Origin: Marvania coccoides
Lineage: Eukaryota > Chlorophyta > Trebouxiophyceae > Chlorellales > Chlorellaceae
Length of the DNA stretch: 64,000 bases
Direction of reading: 5' to 3'
NCBI GenBank assembly: GCA_963854735.1
Contig: OY978109.1
Span: 434,001-498,000 of the forward strand
Below, in pieces: positions 46,294-57,608 of this stretch (position 1 is the first letter of the stretch; each line of letters begins with the position of its first letter). The translations under genes were made by a program, and so were the position numbers. The notes under the pieces were generated by a model that was not told where the DNA came from, did not search any database, and saw nothing but the letters and a program-made list of their open reading frames with translations.

Positions 46294-48087
46294 TCAACGC
46301 CACCCCCGCTGATATTTCGGCTTCCTCATATTCTTCATATTGATATTCAAATTATCCTGCGCGAGAATTACTCTCCACTCCTCGTCGCTCGGCAGCAGCG
46401 CCTGACCTAAGATCTCCATGCGGTGATCCTCTTCCAGTGATGGTAGGAAGCGCTTCAGGCACAGCAACGCCGTGCGCACCCGCTCCTTTGCGGCCGGCTG
46501 CAGCCGCTCAAACAGAAGGGGGAGGTCTTTAGGACTGCGCCGCCACACCAGCAGAATGGCGCTTTCCAGGCCGGCACATTCAATTGGGACCTTTGCCCAT
46601 TCTCGGAAGCCTCCCAACACCGCAAAAGTAGCCACGTAGTGATTCGTTATCATTGATTTGCCGCCAAGCACCGCCCCTGCCTCAATCAACAGCCTGACGA
46701 TGTGGCAGTACCGATCTTGCACTGCGTGAAAGAGTGGCTGATCAGCCCACTGCTCCTCGCCGCATGCTGGATCAGCCCCAGCGCGAAGGAGCGCGGCGGT
46801 GATTTCCACGTGACCCACTCTAGCAGCCGCTCGCAAAGGTATGTGATACCGGCTCACGTTTTCAGGGTCTGTCCCGTCGAGGGCAGCCAGCAGCGCATCT
46901 ACGACCACTACATTCCCTAAAATGGCGGCCTTCCATAGAGGGCACGGGCGCTCTTCCTCCTCAGCTTTTTCCGAAATGTTGAAGTGAACGCCTGTGCTGG
47001 CAGAGCGGAGCCTGTTGACGTTTCGCCTGTCCGCATTGTCAGTTTGAGCAGCATGCCACAGCACCGTCTTCCCTTCAAAATCTTTGGCACCTGCGTCGAT
47101 GCCAGCCGCGAATAACGTTTCCAGCACTTCTGGGCTGCAATAGGTCACTTGGTAGCCGATCCAAGCATTTTCAGAGATGCAGCTCTGCCAGGTCGCCCCG
47201 GCTTCCAGAAGGCAAAGCACGGCTTCTACTTTCCCGAGACTAGCGGCATATTTCAGGGCCGACTGGCGCCATGAAAAGCCAAAACGAGTTGAATAAGTAT
47301 CTTCTAGGCCGGCCCCAGCCGCAAGCAGCACCTGGATCAAATCCACTCGGTTCGAGGAAGAAGCGCCCATAATGGCAGTGTAACCGTCACATTGGGCGTT
47401 TACGCTGGCACCAGCCTGCAGCAGCCGTTCCACCATGGTCTTTCTTAACAAAAAAGACTCGGCGTCCCCAGCGTCCGTGGAGGAAGCTGCGAGGATGAGC
47501 GGGGTGCCGCGGCAGTTTGCACGGTTGGCCTCCTACATTCGGCATTTTAAACCAGGATTCGGTACCATTATTTTTGTAATGTTTCGACATTTTCAAAAAA
47601 GAAAAAAGAAAAAAAGAATACTTCAAGTTGGAATGGTTTTTTGCTGTGTTAAGTATTGGATTTTAGAACTCTGCAATCCCAAAATCATTCACTGGTTCTT
47701 AATTTGTACTATACTCACCAGATCTGCCCCTGCTGCAATCAGAATGTCGATGACCTCCAGCTGGCAGTTCAATACCGCACAGTGAATGGCCCGCTCGTTG
47801 TCTACGCTGGCGAACGTCCGCACCGTTGAGATGGAATCCACGTCGACCCCCGCCTCGAGAAGGCGAGAAACGAGGCGTGCGTTGCCTGCCTCCGCACCTA
47901 GGTGCAGCGTTCTCGTCCGCTGCTCTTCAGAAGATTTCCTGAAGAGGGCCGCAAATTGGCTGCCGCTGAGCTGCTCCAATTTCCCATTCTTGGCCGTAGT
48001 TGGCTTGGTTGGAAAATTGTCTGGGCGTTCCTCCTCTTCTTCCTCCAGGAAAAAAAAATCAAATAAATTTTGAGCCTTTTTATCCAT
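46294..48087 (-). CDS. Ankyrin-repeat protein
   Basis: Two exons, 48087-47719 and 47532-46294, give 535 aa in phase 0. After an acidic N-terminus (LEEEEEERPD), about eight ankyrin-type repeats follow, such as TRTLHLGAEAGNARLVSRLL, AIHCAVLNCQLEVIDILIAA, TAIMGASSSNRVDLIQVLLA and HIPLRAAARVGHVEITAALL. The repeats end near residue 430, and the last about 100 residues are helical (LPLLFERLQPAAKERVRTA) with no known domain. Ankyrin repeats mediate protein binding, so the partner and cellular role cannot be inferred. There is no signal peptide or membrane segment. Its start is divergent from the oxidoreductase gene, with 161 bp between start codons. Confidence 0.85.
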
Positions 48088-48248
48088 ATTATGTAGCCCG
48101 CTGCTGGCAACTATAATCCCACGTGCTGCAGATGGATGAACTATAAAAAAAAGTGATTTTGAAGAATGTTCGAGGAGGATTGAACAGGCAAAATTTTCTC
48201 ACACCGGTTTTACTTTTCCAATTCGCGTGGTTTCATATATTTTTCAAA

Positions 48249-50044
48249 ATGGGAACCGAGCCACGATACGACATCTGCGTCTTTGGGGCGTCAGGCAAGC
48301 CTAACAATTCTCTCGATCTGTGATCACATTATTTTTTGTTCACCCAACCCACCGCATTCTTCCGCTCTTTTAGGCTTCACGGGCCAGAAAGTGGTGCAAG
48401 AGATCGTGCGCTCCTTCAGAGGGAGAGTTGACACCATTCCTTTCACTCTCAACCGACACACGCCCCCCCCCCCCCCCTCCCCTCCGCAGCTTTTGACGTC
48501 TCCTTCCTTTTCTCTGCGTGCAGCCCCTACGCCCTGGCAGGACGCAGCCGTGCACGCCTGGAAGCTGCGGCCGCTGCGGCCGGCGCGCCAGCAACGACTC
48601 CAATCCTCATTGCTGATGTTGCCGACCCTCCGTCTTTAGAAGGTAAAGGAATAATCAGGAAAGGGGGGCAAAATTACCCTTAAAATCCTGAATTTGCAAT
48701 CTGCAATAACATGCCCAGGATTAACGTCCGTTTGCACAATTTCATTTCCTTCTTTTTAGCTATGGCCCGTTCCACTCGCTTGGTCATCAATGTGGTGGGC
48801 CCTTTTCGCTTCTACGGCGAACCGGTGGTGGCCGCCTGCGTTGCCGCGGGCACCGACTACCTCGACATCAGCGGCGAGCCTGAGTTCATCGAGAGAATCG
48901 AGATGGAGTACGCTGAAAAGGCGAAAGCTGCGGGGTGCTACGTTGCCTCAGCCGTGGGCTTCGATTCCGCCCCTGGTCGGTCTCGATTATTATAATATTC
49001 ATTCAATAGTAATTAGTTATTGTTTTTTTTATAATCATTCTCCTTTTTAGGCAATTTCCCTTTAGGAGGGTATTGTTGGTAAATAACGCCACAGTTTCAA
49101 AATTTGCTTTTGCAGGGGACGTAGGGGCGCTGTGGACGGCCTCCCAGTTCCGACCGCCGGCGCGCTGCACGCTGGTGGAGACCTTCATCACCATCAAGGG
49201 CGGCCCCAGCGGCTTTCGCGGCCATTTTCCGACTTACGAGTCTGCTGTGCACGGATTTGCAGCAGCAGGCAAGCCGCTGACAATAACTTCGTTTTTTGTG
49301 TCGAATAATATTATTTTATTTATATTATATAATTTTTGGACACATACGTGCATATTAAACACATTCTTTTGTGCAGGGGAGCTGGCGGCGCTGAGAAAGA
49401 AAGCAGGAAAGCGCCCCGACCTGGGCATCCCGGGGAAGCGCCCAAAAGTCGACCCCACGCCGCAGTTTGAGCCCCGAGTGGGCGCCTGGCGGCTACCCTT
49501 CATGGGCAGCGATGCCAGCGTCGTCCGCCGCACCAACCTCGCGCTCGCCGCCGCCAGAGAATCCGCAAAAACGCCGCCTTACAACTGCGCTGTGTACCTC
49601 ACCCTCCCGTCTCGTTTCTCTCTTTATCTCTTCCTTGCATTCGGTGCCGTCTTCAGCTTCCTCGCGCGGCGCACTTGGGGCCGCTCCCTGCTGCTCAAGT
49701 ACCCTCGTCTGTTCTCCTTCGGTCTGTTTCCAAAAGAAGGCCCCACGGCCCAGCAAATGGCAGAAACTTCGTTCTCGATGACAAATCTGGCATCAGGCTA
49801 CGCACACGGGGCTCCAAGTCCCCCCGACCAGCCCCCAGACATGAGAGTTGTGACTCGGGTGGCGGGCCCAGAGCCGGGGTACATTGCGTGCTCAATTTTT
49901 GTGGTGACAGCGGCAAAAACGCTGCTGGAGGAGCGGGAGCTGCTGGGGGTGGCGCCAGGGGTGAACACCCCCGCGGCGTTGCTGCAGAACACGACGTACG
50001 TGGAGCGGCTGCAGCAGCGGGGCATCGTCTTCGAGGTGCTTTGA
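48249..50044 (+). CDS. Saccharopine-dehydrogenase-like oxidoreductase (SCCPDH type)
   Basis: Six exons give 416 aa in phase: 48249-48294, 48374-48422, 48524-48642, 48760-48975, 49116-49268 and 49377-50044. The N-terminus is a Rossmann NAD(P) fold (YDICVFGASGFTGQKVV, YALAGRSRARL), followed by VINVVGPFRFYGEPVV, DYLDISGEPEFIE and VGFDSAP. This is the SCCPDH family, often on lipid droplets or membranes and not shown to make saccharopine. A hydrophobic stretch (LPSRFSLYLFLAFGAVFSFL) near residue 265 could insert in a membrane. Two introns have GC donors (48295 and 49269). Intron 2 needs a GA donor at 48423 to keep frame, which is unusual and unresolved. It is divergent from the ankyrin gene. Confidence 0.85.
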
Positions 50045-50404
50045 AAGGTAGAAAGAAAGTTAGTTTGCGCATTTGGAGGGAAGTTTGCCCCTTTGGAGGA
50101 AAGTTTGCAGGTCGCTGTCTTGACCATTTGTTGCTGGCAATGGATACTTTTAGTCCACATGCTAAGTGTTGCGACATTTAAACAATAGTAACATTTTTGC
50201 AGATGAGACCGTATCCCCCAAATAAATAAAATAAATGCAGTTCAAATATGGTACAGAACGTCGGAAAAATAAAATTGTCAATGCATGTGCGATTAAAAGA
50301 ATTCAAGTCATTTTGTTTAAGATGTCAACAGAAAGAAGGAAAAAACAGGGGGTTTGAAGGATGAGCCACCCCTTTTTATTCTATGAATGAAAAAACAAGC
50401 AAAC
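50045..50404. other. Convergent 3' intergenic region
   Basis: AT-rich spacer between convergent stop codons, with AATAAA-like words near 50221. No gene seen. Confidence 0.4.
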
Positions 50405-51527
50405 TTATTTCTTCTTCTTTTCCTCGTCCCGCAACTGCGACGATCCGCCCCAGGGCAGCGCCATTTTAAACATCCCGGGCCCGCAGTGCTTCAGCAGCTC
50501 CGCCATGGCGGGGCAGCGCTCCCCCGAGTAGCCTCCGTCTGCAAAGGGATCACGCTTGGCACGCTTCTCTCCCAGCTCCCCCCTGCACCCGTACGGGTCC
50601 TCCTCAAACGCAGCCGCAGTGCGGGCCTCCCCCGCAGCCGCCCCCGGGGTCAGCGCAGGCGTGCCCACGTAATCAAACTGCTGGGCTGGCCATCCCAGCG
50701 CCGCTCGGTGCAACTCCGCGAACCGCTCGCGCTTGAACTCGTACCCCACAACCACCACTGCGCTTGGGTAGTGCCCCGTGAGCTCATAGAACCGGCACAG
50801 ACCAAACATGAGGTTTTCTAGAGAGTCCCGCGCATGCTCCTCGGTGAAGGCTCTTTCTCGCACGTTCGGATGCCCAAACCACTTGTTTGCCTCTGCCACG
50901 AGCCAGTACCCCATGGATTCTGCCCGCGGGCCCGCGTCCCGCCGCGTTTTGCCGCCGCTGAAGAGCAGCATTGCGGCGGGGTCTCCCGCTGCCTGGGAGA
51001 CGCCCAGTTCGATATGCTGCACGAACGAGTGCGTCTGCCCTGGCACCTTTTGATCTGTTTTAGGGAGACGACAAGAATGCGTTAAAACGGGCTTTCAAAC
51101 GGTGCAATTTTCTATGGTAAGGGGTGTGAAAACATAAAAAAATAAATAAAAAAATCCCCGCTTTCGTACAATCTAGCAACAGCCAACTGCTCTGGTCTTC
51201 AGGGTGCTTGAAATCGAGGCCGGTGTACACCGAGTGGCAGGCCACCAGCACCAGCGTCCTCAGATGCGGCGCTGGGTGTCTGGCCGCCAGCTGTCGCCGA
51301 TTTCCCTTTCCCCAGCGATTCAAAAGGCTGTAAGGCGTTGTGGGGGCGGAAGGCCGGCCCACAGCCAGCTTGTAGGCCTCAAAGCACAGCAGCACCAGCC
51401 CTAGGATGGCGAGAGCGGACTTTAGGTGGCTGTCTGTTGGCCCTTTGCTTGTGTGCCGCCCTCCTCCGACTCTTTCCATCAAAGACTGCCCCGCCTTGTG
51501 CTTGCTGAGGTAGGTGACGGGCAGCAT
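50405..51527 (-). CDS. DUF218-family membrane protein
   Basis: Two exons, 51527-51170 and 51054-50405, join in phase 1 (T|AT) to give 335 aa. A single membrane segment (LAILGLVLLCFEAYKLAV) lies near residues 37-56. The DUF218 domain follows: TLVLVACHSVYTGLDF, then SFVQHIELGVSQAA, AMLLFSGGKTRRDAGPRAES and AVVVVGYEFKRERF. The SGGKTR...E arrangement matches the family, whose biochemical role in eukaryotes is poorly known. The C-terminus ends DEEKKKK, compatible with a dilysine ER-retrieval signal if that end is cytosolic. The frame stays open upstream of the ATG to about 51584, so an additional 5' exon is possible. It is divergent from RPL7A. Confidence 0.8.
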
Positions 51528-51847
51528 TTCGACCGAGGCGGGGTCCTGAGGGGGCGGGGAGGGCCCCTCAGGGGAGGAAGAGATGTCAGCGATGTTGCTG
51601 TTTTATTTTTTTTATTTTTTTATCGGTGTGGGGGGGGCTTGAAAGCCTGGAATGTGTGGTAAACGACATAAACAGGTGAAAATTGTGAATTTATGGTGCG
51701 TATTTGGATTGCACGAGCTATTTTTTTTACTGCACTCTCTCTGCGACTTCTGGTCGCCCCCGGGATTAGCAGCGGGATTATTGCGGCCGCAAAATTTAAT
51801 TAAGCGTATGCTGAAAACCTGCAGCGGTCTTTTTAAACGGCGTAAAG
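51528..51847. promoter_or_regulatory. Bidirectional promoter region (DUF218 / RPL7A)
   Basis: 320 bp between divergent start codons, assuming the DUF218 ATG at 51527. It contains T-runs and a GC-rich patch near 51760-51790. No specific element is claimed. Confidence 0.45.
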
Positions 51848-52986
51848 ATGGTGAGAACATGACATGCACACGACAACGACGCCCGCAGCCGCCTCCATGA
51901 TTTTTAATATTAATCTGTTCTGCGGCTGTGGTGATGGACGTTCCGGCTATTGTTAATTTACGCTCTAAATACCCCCTCAATTTGTGGGGTGCCCCCGATG
52001 CGCGTCGCTCACCCCCCCCCATTTTTATTTGATGCGCAGGTGAAGAAAAAGGTCGCAGCGGCTCCCGCCGCCGTGCGAAAGGCCGCGGCGCCTGCCGCGC
52101 CCGTCAACCCTCTCTACGAGAAGCGCACCCGCTCGTTCAGCATCGGCGGCGACCTCGCTCCCAAGCGTGACATGCACCGATTTGTTCGCTGGCCCAAGTA
52201 CGTGCGCATCCAGCGCCAGCGCCGCGTCCTTAACCAGCGTCTCAAAGTGCCCCCCGCGCTCAACCGCTTCACCCGCACCCTGGACAAGTCCACCGCCGAG
52301 ACGGTGTTCAAGCTGCTGATGAAGTACCGCCCCGAGGACAAGGCCGCCAAGAAGGAGCGCCTGCTCGCGGAGGCCGAGGCGCGCGCCGCCGGCCAGGAGG
52401 TTGAGAAGAAGAAGCCGCTGGTGGTCAAGTACGGCATCAACCACGTCACCACCCTGATCGAAAACGGAAAGGCGCAGCTGGTGAGAGATTGGGAGGGGAG
52501 AGATGGGGGAGCAGCATATCAGATCAAGGGCAAAACTATTGGATATCGGGCACGGAGAAAGCCTAGTGCAGGGGGAGGGTTTTGCTCGCCATTTTTTTAT
52601 TTGAAATGAATGACAACAAAATACTCATATTTTTCTGCCCTTTTTCCCCCGTAATCTAACAGGTCGTGATCGCCCACGACGTGGATCCCATCGAGCTGGT
52701 GGTGTGGCTGCCCGCGCTGTGCAAGAAGATGAACATCCCTTACGTCATCGTCAAGGGCAAGGCACGCCTCGGCACCGTGGTGCACCACAAGACCGCCACC
52801 GCGCTGGTGCTGACCGGCGTGAAGGCTGAGGACCAGCGGGAGCTGGCCAAGGTGGTCGATACCAGCCGCAGCATGTATCTGGAGGGCGCTCGCGTTAACT
52901 GGGGAGGCGGCATCATGGGCCCCAAGTCGCAGGCGAAGACCAAGAAGAAGGAGAGGACGCTGGCCAAGGAGCTGGGTGGACGGTGA
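51848..52986 (+). CDS. RPL7A: 60S ribosomal protein L7a (eL8)
   Basis: Three exons: 51848-51850 (the ATG alone), 52040-52480 and 52663-52986, giving 255 aa. The protein is a conserved large-subunit component that binds 25S/5.8S rRNA and is involved in pre-60S assembly. Family landmarks are [80 protein letters not shown] and [17 protein letters not shown]. The RNA-binding L7Ae domain is intact, and the Lys-rich C-terminus [16 protein letters not shown] is normal. The start codon is inferred from the ATG|gtgaga donor, because exon 2 begins at residue 2 (VKKKVAA) with no ATG of its own in frame. Codon use is strongly GC-ending (for example GCC, CGC, GTC), as expected for a highly expressed gene. 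Confidence 0.95.
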
Positions 52987-53560
52987 ACGTGTACGTAAAA
53001 AAAATGATGTTGAACGAGTGGTGCAGCAGACGTTATAAACCAAAAAAACGCTAAAAAAAATTCGTAAAAAAATACTCAAAAATTTACTGTGGGGTAGATG
53101 AGCAGCAGCAAGTGGGAGAGAGGAGAGGTTGGGATAGGTGGGTTTCGGGGTGAAGGTGCTGACTGGAGGTTGAAGAGTGGCGTTTGATACCATTCGATAA
53201 ACGGCGGTGGCAGGCAGGATGTGGGATCCCCTAGCGCGGGCTCTAGCTGTTTGGTGGCGCCCAATCACATATCCCCCTCCTCATCGTTCGCAAAGTCCTC
53301 CGATCATGCTCCCCATGCAGCAAGAATTGACTGAAGACTTAAGAAGATGAGAAGAAATCTTGGATGGAGGGCCAAAAAAGTGACAAGGCTCGAATGCAGC
53401 CAATTTATTATAGATAAATTTGATAAATATTGTTTTATTCCGAGCCAAGCGCAGCCTCAGCTTGTCGATTAATTGAAATTCAAAAGCGTTTTCATCTTTT
53501 TAAACAACAATATAGAGACAGAGGCCAGCGGGACAACCGGTTTGATATCGGCAACGCACG
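52987..53560. other. Intergenic region
   Basis: AT-rich spacer between RPL7A and the repeat-protein gene. No gene recognised. Confidence 0.45.
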
Positions 53561-55729
53561 ATGTTGGCGTTGCGACCAGCGCCTGTGCTGAACAGGCGCG
53601 TGTTGCCCGGATGCAACATTGCAACGAGCGTGCTGCTTAGGCCTTCGTCCCTTGGCTCTGCCCATCCCGCCGTTCAAATGCCTCTTCGTAGTTGCCGGAT
53701 CCAAGCGATGAACCGCTCCCGCAGCTCACAGGAGGTGGGTTTGGACATGCGTTGAATTTCACGATTTTCAAAAGTTTACCGACACGTATCCACCCTTTGC
53801 CATCCTCTCAGGAACCCAGAAATCCGGCATCGACACCAACGGCGGCGCCTTTGGCCCGCATCGCCGCCCAGGTCCGCCCCTCTGTCTGTCGCATCTTCAA
53901 CCTTTTTTTTCCAACCCTATTTTCTAAGCCCAGCCCAAAGCAGCTCAGTCTCACCTCCTCTCTCCCCCTTAATATCCCTTCAGATCATCCTGGCGGCCCC
54001 CTTTGCTGCAGTGCTCCTGGGGCTCTACCCTCGAGGCGTTATCGCTGCAACTGCCAGTCAGTTCCTCTTCAATTCTACCCCTCTTAGCTCTATTTTTTTG
54101 TTAATATTACAACAACTGAAAATTTCTCTTTATTTCCGTGTTCACGCAGCCCCGCCGCTGCCGCCCTCTACCGCCCGCGTTATTGACGAGACCACAGGCA
54201 TGCCGCAGAAGTGGACATACTCGGCTGGAGACTGGTCGCAAGAAAAGCTGAAAGCCATATTCGACCACTACGACCGCCCCACGCCTGCCTTCCACCCCCA
54301 AGAACACCCTGCCGCTGCCGCCAAGCCAGCCGCTGCAATGGCTCAAGCCAATAAAGCGGCGTCAAACGCGCCTGCAAGCAGCACTCCTGCTGCTGCTGCA
54401 GTGGGCGCAACGGCGGCGATGACGCCGAGCGCGTTCCGTGCAGACGTGGGGCGCGCCATTTTGTCGCAGATCGACGCCATTCGGACGGCGGCAGCCCACG
54501 CAGCTGCCTCCACCGCCACCGCAGTTGAAGCCCTCAAAACCGTCGCCAGTGAGAAGCTGTCCGCGGCCACCGCGGCCGTGAGGTCCCATACCAGCGCCAA
54601 CACGCTTCCAGGGGGCCACCTCGCGGCCAGTAGCGCCCTGACGCACAACGCAGCGGCGGCAAGCAAGGTGGACTCAAAACCGCCCACACTCATCCCTCTC
54701 TCCTCCCCACAAGGCCCCAACAACGGGGTGCTCCCCCTTCCTGGCACTTTGCCTTCCTTCCCCACCCCCGTGGTGCCCCCCCAGCAGGTGCAGCTGGCAG
54801 CTTTGGCCATCGTAATGTGTGCATCGGCGGTCTGGCTGGCATGGAGGAAATCTCACCCCAGGCAGCCTCTGCGCGGGGAGGCAGTGGAGGGGCTGGATAC
54901 CTCCATAATCTCTACGTCTACCGCGCCAGAGGTTTCGGCCGAAGACGCTGTGTGGCACGCTGGGAGGGGTGTCCCGCTCAGCGCCGATATTTGTGCCTTC
55001 ACTTCTACTTCTATCGAGGAAGAAAGTTATTTGACCCAGGCGGGAATGACGGGATGGGCCGGCCGCAGCAAGGCGGAGCTGGTGGCGGAGTCCGAGCGCC
55101 GCATCGCTGCCGCCAAGGCGCTGATGGCTAAGACGGCGGCGGCAGAGGCAATAGAAAGGAACAGCGGGGGCGGGTTTGTGGACGTTGAAGAGGACGAAGA
55201 AGAGCAAACGTCGCCCACGATGCTGCAGGAGGCGATGAGCGCGCTGAACATGGGCTTTGGCACCTTGAGGACGGCCATCGGAGTTGATGATAATAATATT
55301 ACTTCAGCAGCAGTGGCGGCGGATTCGGCGCTGCCCAGCCCCTTTCGCGAGGTGCACGAGTCCATGTTTTCCTTGAGCGGCGAGAACGAAGCAAACACAG
55401 CAGCAGGCCATTCATCCCCCTCGTTTGAAGATGTCGAAACAGTGGCGGCCCAGCAGCAGCTGCGGCGGTCCAATAGAGCAGCTGCAGCTGCCTCTCACGA
55501 CCCGCTGTCGGCGTTCGTGGGCGCCCTCGACGCCAAGAGCCCTGCCACGCCTCTGCTGGCGGTTCTGGGCCTCACCGCTGCCGCAGTATCTGGCATGGCT
55601 TCCGTCATTTCGGTCCGTTGTTTTCACCCCTTTACCCTCCTCTGCTATGTACAAACCTCTATATATCGCGAAATTTTAAACAGACATGTATTACCTTCGA
55701 GTGAGTGATTTCTAAGCTGTTTCTTTCTT

Positions 55730-55760
<31 letters not shown>

Positions 55761-57150
55761 GCAGACCATGAGCTCTCCGCCGCCGGCACCGACAGCAGCG
55801 CCTTCCAACGAGGACAGCGACGCCGCACCCACCCCCACCGCCCCCTCCTGGAGCGCAATGGACCTCCTACTGGCCCCCGCAGCCCCGCTGCTCGCCTACC
55901 TCCCACCAAATTCTGCAGGCGCCGCCTCGGTGACTTCGCCCGATAAATACAATCCAGCGGCCGGGGTGCTGCGCGCTGCAGCTCCCCCTTCAGGCAGAGA
56001 TAGCAAGTACTCCCTGGTGCGCGAGTTCCTGGACGCCGTGGCCCCTGTGCCCTCCCCGCCGAGCAAATACGACCCCATCAGGAAAACGCTGCAGGAGCTC
56101 GCGGCGGGGCAAAACGCTCCGCCCCAGCCACCCCAGAAGTACGACATGGTGCGCCAGCTGCTGTCCGTCGTCGCGGCACCAACAAACCTGTCGCCTGAGG
56201 GCGCTGCTGCCGCTGACAGGTACGCCCCAACTGCTAAAGACGCCTTGCACTTTGCGACGCTGCTGGCAGACTGGGGGCCCGATTTTGCGGCCAAAATGGA
56301 TCCTCTGCACGGCGTGGTGGGCTCCGTTGCGGCCTCAGACTGGACGCTGCGCGAGTGGGCAGGGCCTTCAGAATATTGCCCCGTTTCCGCCATGTTGGCC
56401 GCCTCTGCGCCGGAAATCACGGCAGCCTCTCTGAAGTACGACCCCGTGCGGGCTGGCATCAAGCGCCTGGCGAGCGCGGGCTGGGAAGGCCCTGTTCGCG
56501 GCTCAATGGTTGAAAGCGGGGGAAATCGCTACGACCCGATGGACGCGCTTCTGGGCGGCATTTTGAACGCGCAGGCGCCCAAAACGGGGGATGTGTCCGC
56601 CAAGGGGGATCCCATGGCGGATCTGCGCGGCGCGGCGGCGCAGTGGCGCCCCCCTGCGCCTCGAGCCGATTCCCCGCAGTCGGCTCTCAAATTCGATCCG
56701 TTGGCTGCCGCGCTGGCAGCGGCTGCCGCTGCGGAGGCGCCCAGTCGGCGCGATGGCGGCGCGGCGTGGGACCCGTTCAGCTGGGTGATGGCGGGTTGGG
56801 CGGGAGGTTGGGGCGATGGTAGCGGTGAAGAAGAAAGTGCGGTACGGTCATTTGGAAAGTACGACCCTGCTGCGGGGGTGCTGCGCGCGACAGAGCCTTC
56901 CAGGAAGAAGTCGAAATTCGACCTGGTCCAGGCCTTCCTGCACCTGGCTCCCATCGGTCGCATGGCGGAAAAGAGTGGCGACGCCAGCGGCCATGGGGAA
57001 GCTGGCAACGGCGGCCACCATGCGGCAACCAGCAACAGCGGTGTTAGCTTGCACCATGCGCCGGTTGATGCGTCGGTTGATTTTGGGTTCTCCGCGGCAG
57101 CAGCAACGGTAGTGACAGTTGCTGAAGAAGAGGCGATGACATCAGCATGA
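53561..57150 (+). CDS. Organelle-membrane protein with K-Y-D-P degenerate repeats (novel)
   Basis: Five exons fit phase: 53561-53734, 53812-53871, 53984-54056, 54150-55612 and 55765-57150, giving 1051 aa. The start MLALRPAPVLNRRVLPGCNI is Arg-rich and free of acids, like a mitochondrial or plastid presequence. Hydrophobic helices lie near 79-102 (ILAAPFAAVLLGLYPRGVIA), about 300 (LAALAIVMCASAVWLAW) and about 575. From residue 650 to 990 about 14 degenerate units of pattern [KR]-[YF]-[DNS]-P-x-x-x-x-L recur every 19-31 residues, for example KYNPAAGVLRA, KYDPIRKTLQEL, KYDPVRAGIKRL, RYDPMDALLGGI and KYDPAAGVLRA. I know no family with this repeat. Exon 5 begins ACC ATG, so 55768-57150 could be a separate gene, but the short intron with matching phase argues for one gene. 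The function is unknown. Confidence 0.6.
55726..55758. repeat. (CTTT)n microsatellite forming the polypyrimidine tract of an acceptor
   Basis: CTTT repeats run up to the acceptor TTTTCGCAG at 55764 and serve as its pyrimidine tract. Confidence 0.8.
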
Positions 57151-57608
57151 TGCGATACGATATGATTTGAGAAGAGAAGGATGCACGAGTTTTTCAAACA
57201 CACATATATCATCAAATTTTCTTTGGGTTATGTTTTTTTTCTGACGGTTTTTTTAAAACACGCTGCCATATTCATTGTTTCAGAACTGCCCTCCCCTCCC
57301 CCTGTTTTTTTTATTAACATTATAACCATTTTACCTAGAGTTTGTAGACGCCGTTTTTGCTATTTCCATTGCGAGTGAAGACTTTTGAAAGATTTAATTA
57401 TATATATAAGGGGGGCTCCGCCTTACAGTGGCGGGGTTTGTGGCACGTCGGCTTGCGGATCTCTATAGGAGTGACCACGGTAGTGAACGTTAAACCATTT
57501 GTAAACCCTTGAAATCTATGAGATACGAGTACAAAACATAACCAATAAAGTACACATTTTTGAAGGAAAACCCGCCAAAGTAAAAAAATGAATAGAATGT
57601 GTTCGGTG
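57151..57608. other. Convergent 3' intergenic region
   Basis: T-rich spacer between the repeat-protein and malonyl-CoA decarboxylase stop codons. No gene seen. Confidence 0.45.

Noticed and set aside
52597..53268. Minus-strand frame of 223 codons overlapping RPL7A
   Set aside because: It overlaps a conserved ribosomal protein exon on the other strand and has Ser/Leu-rich shadow composition.
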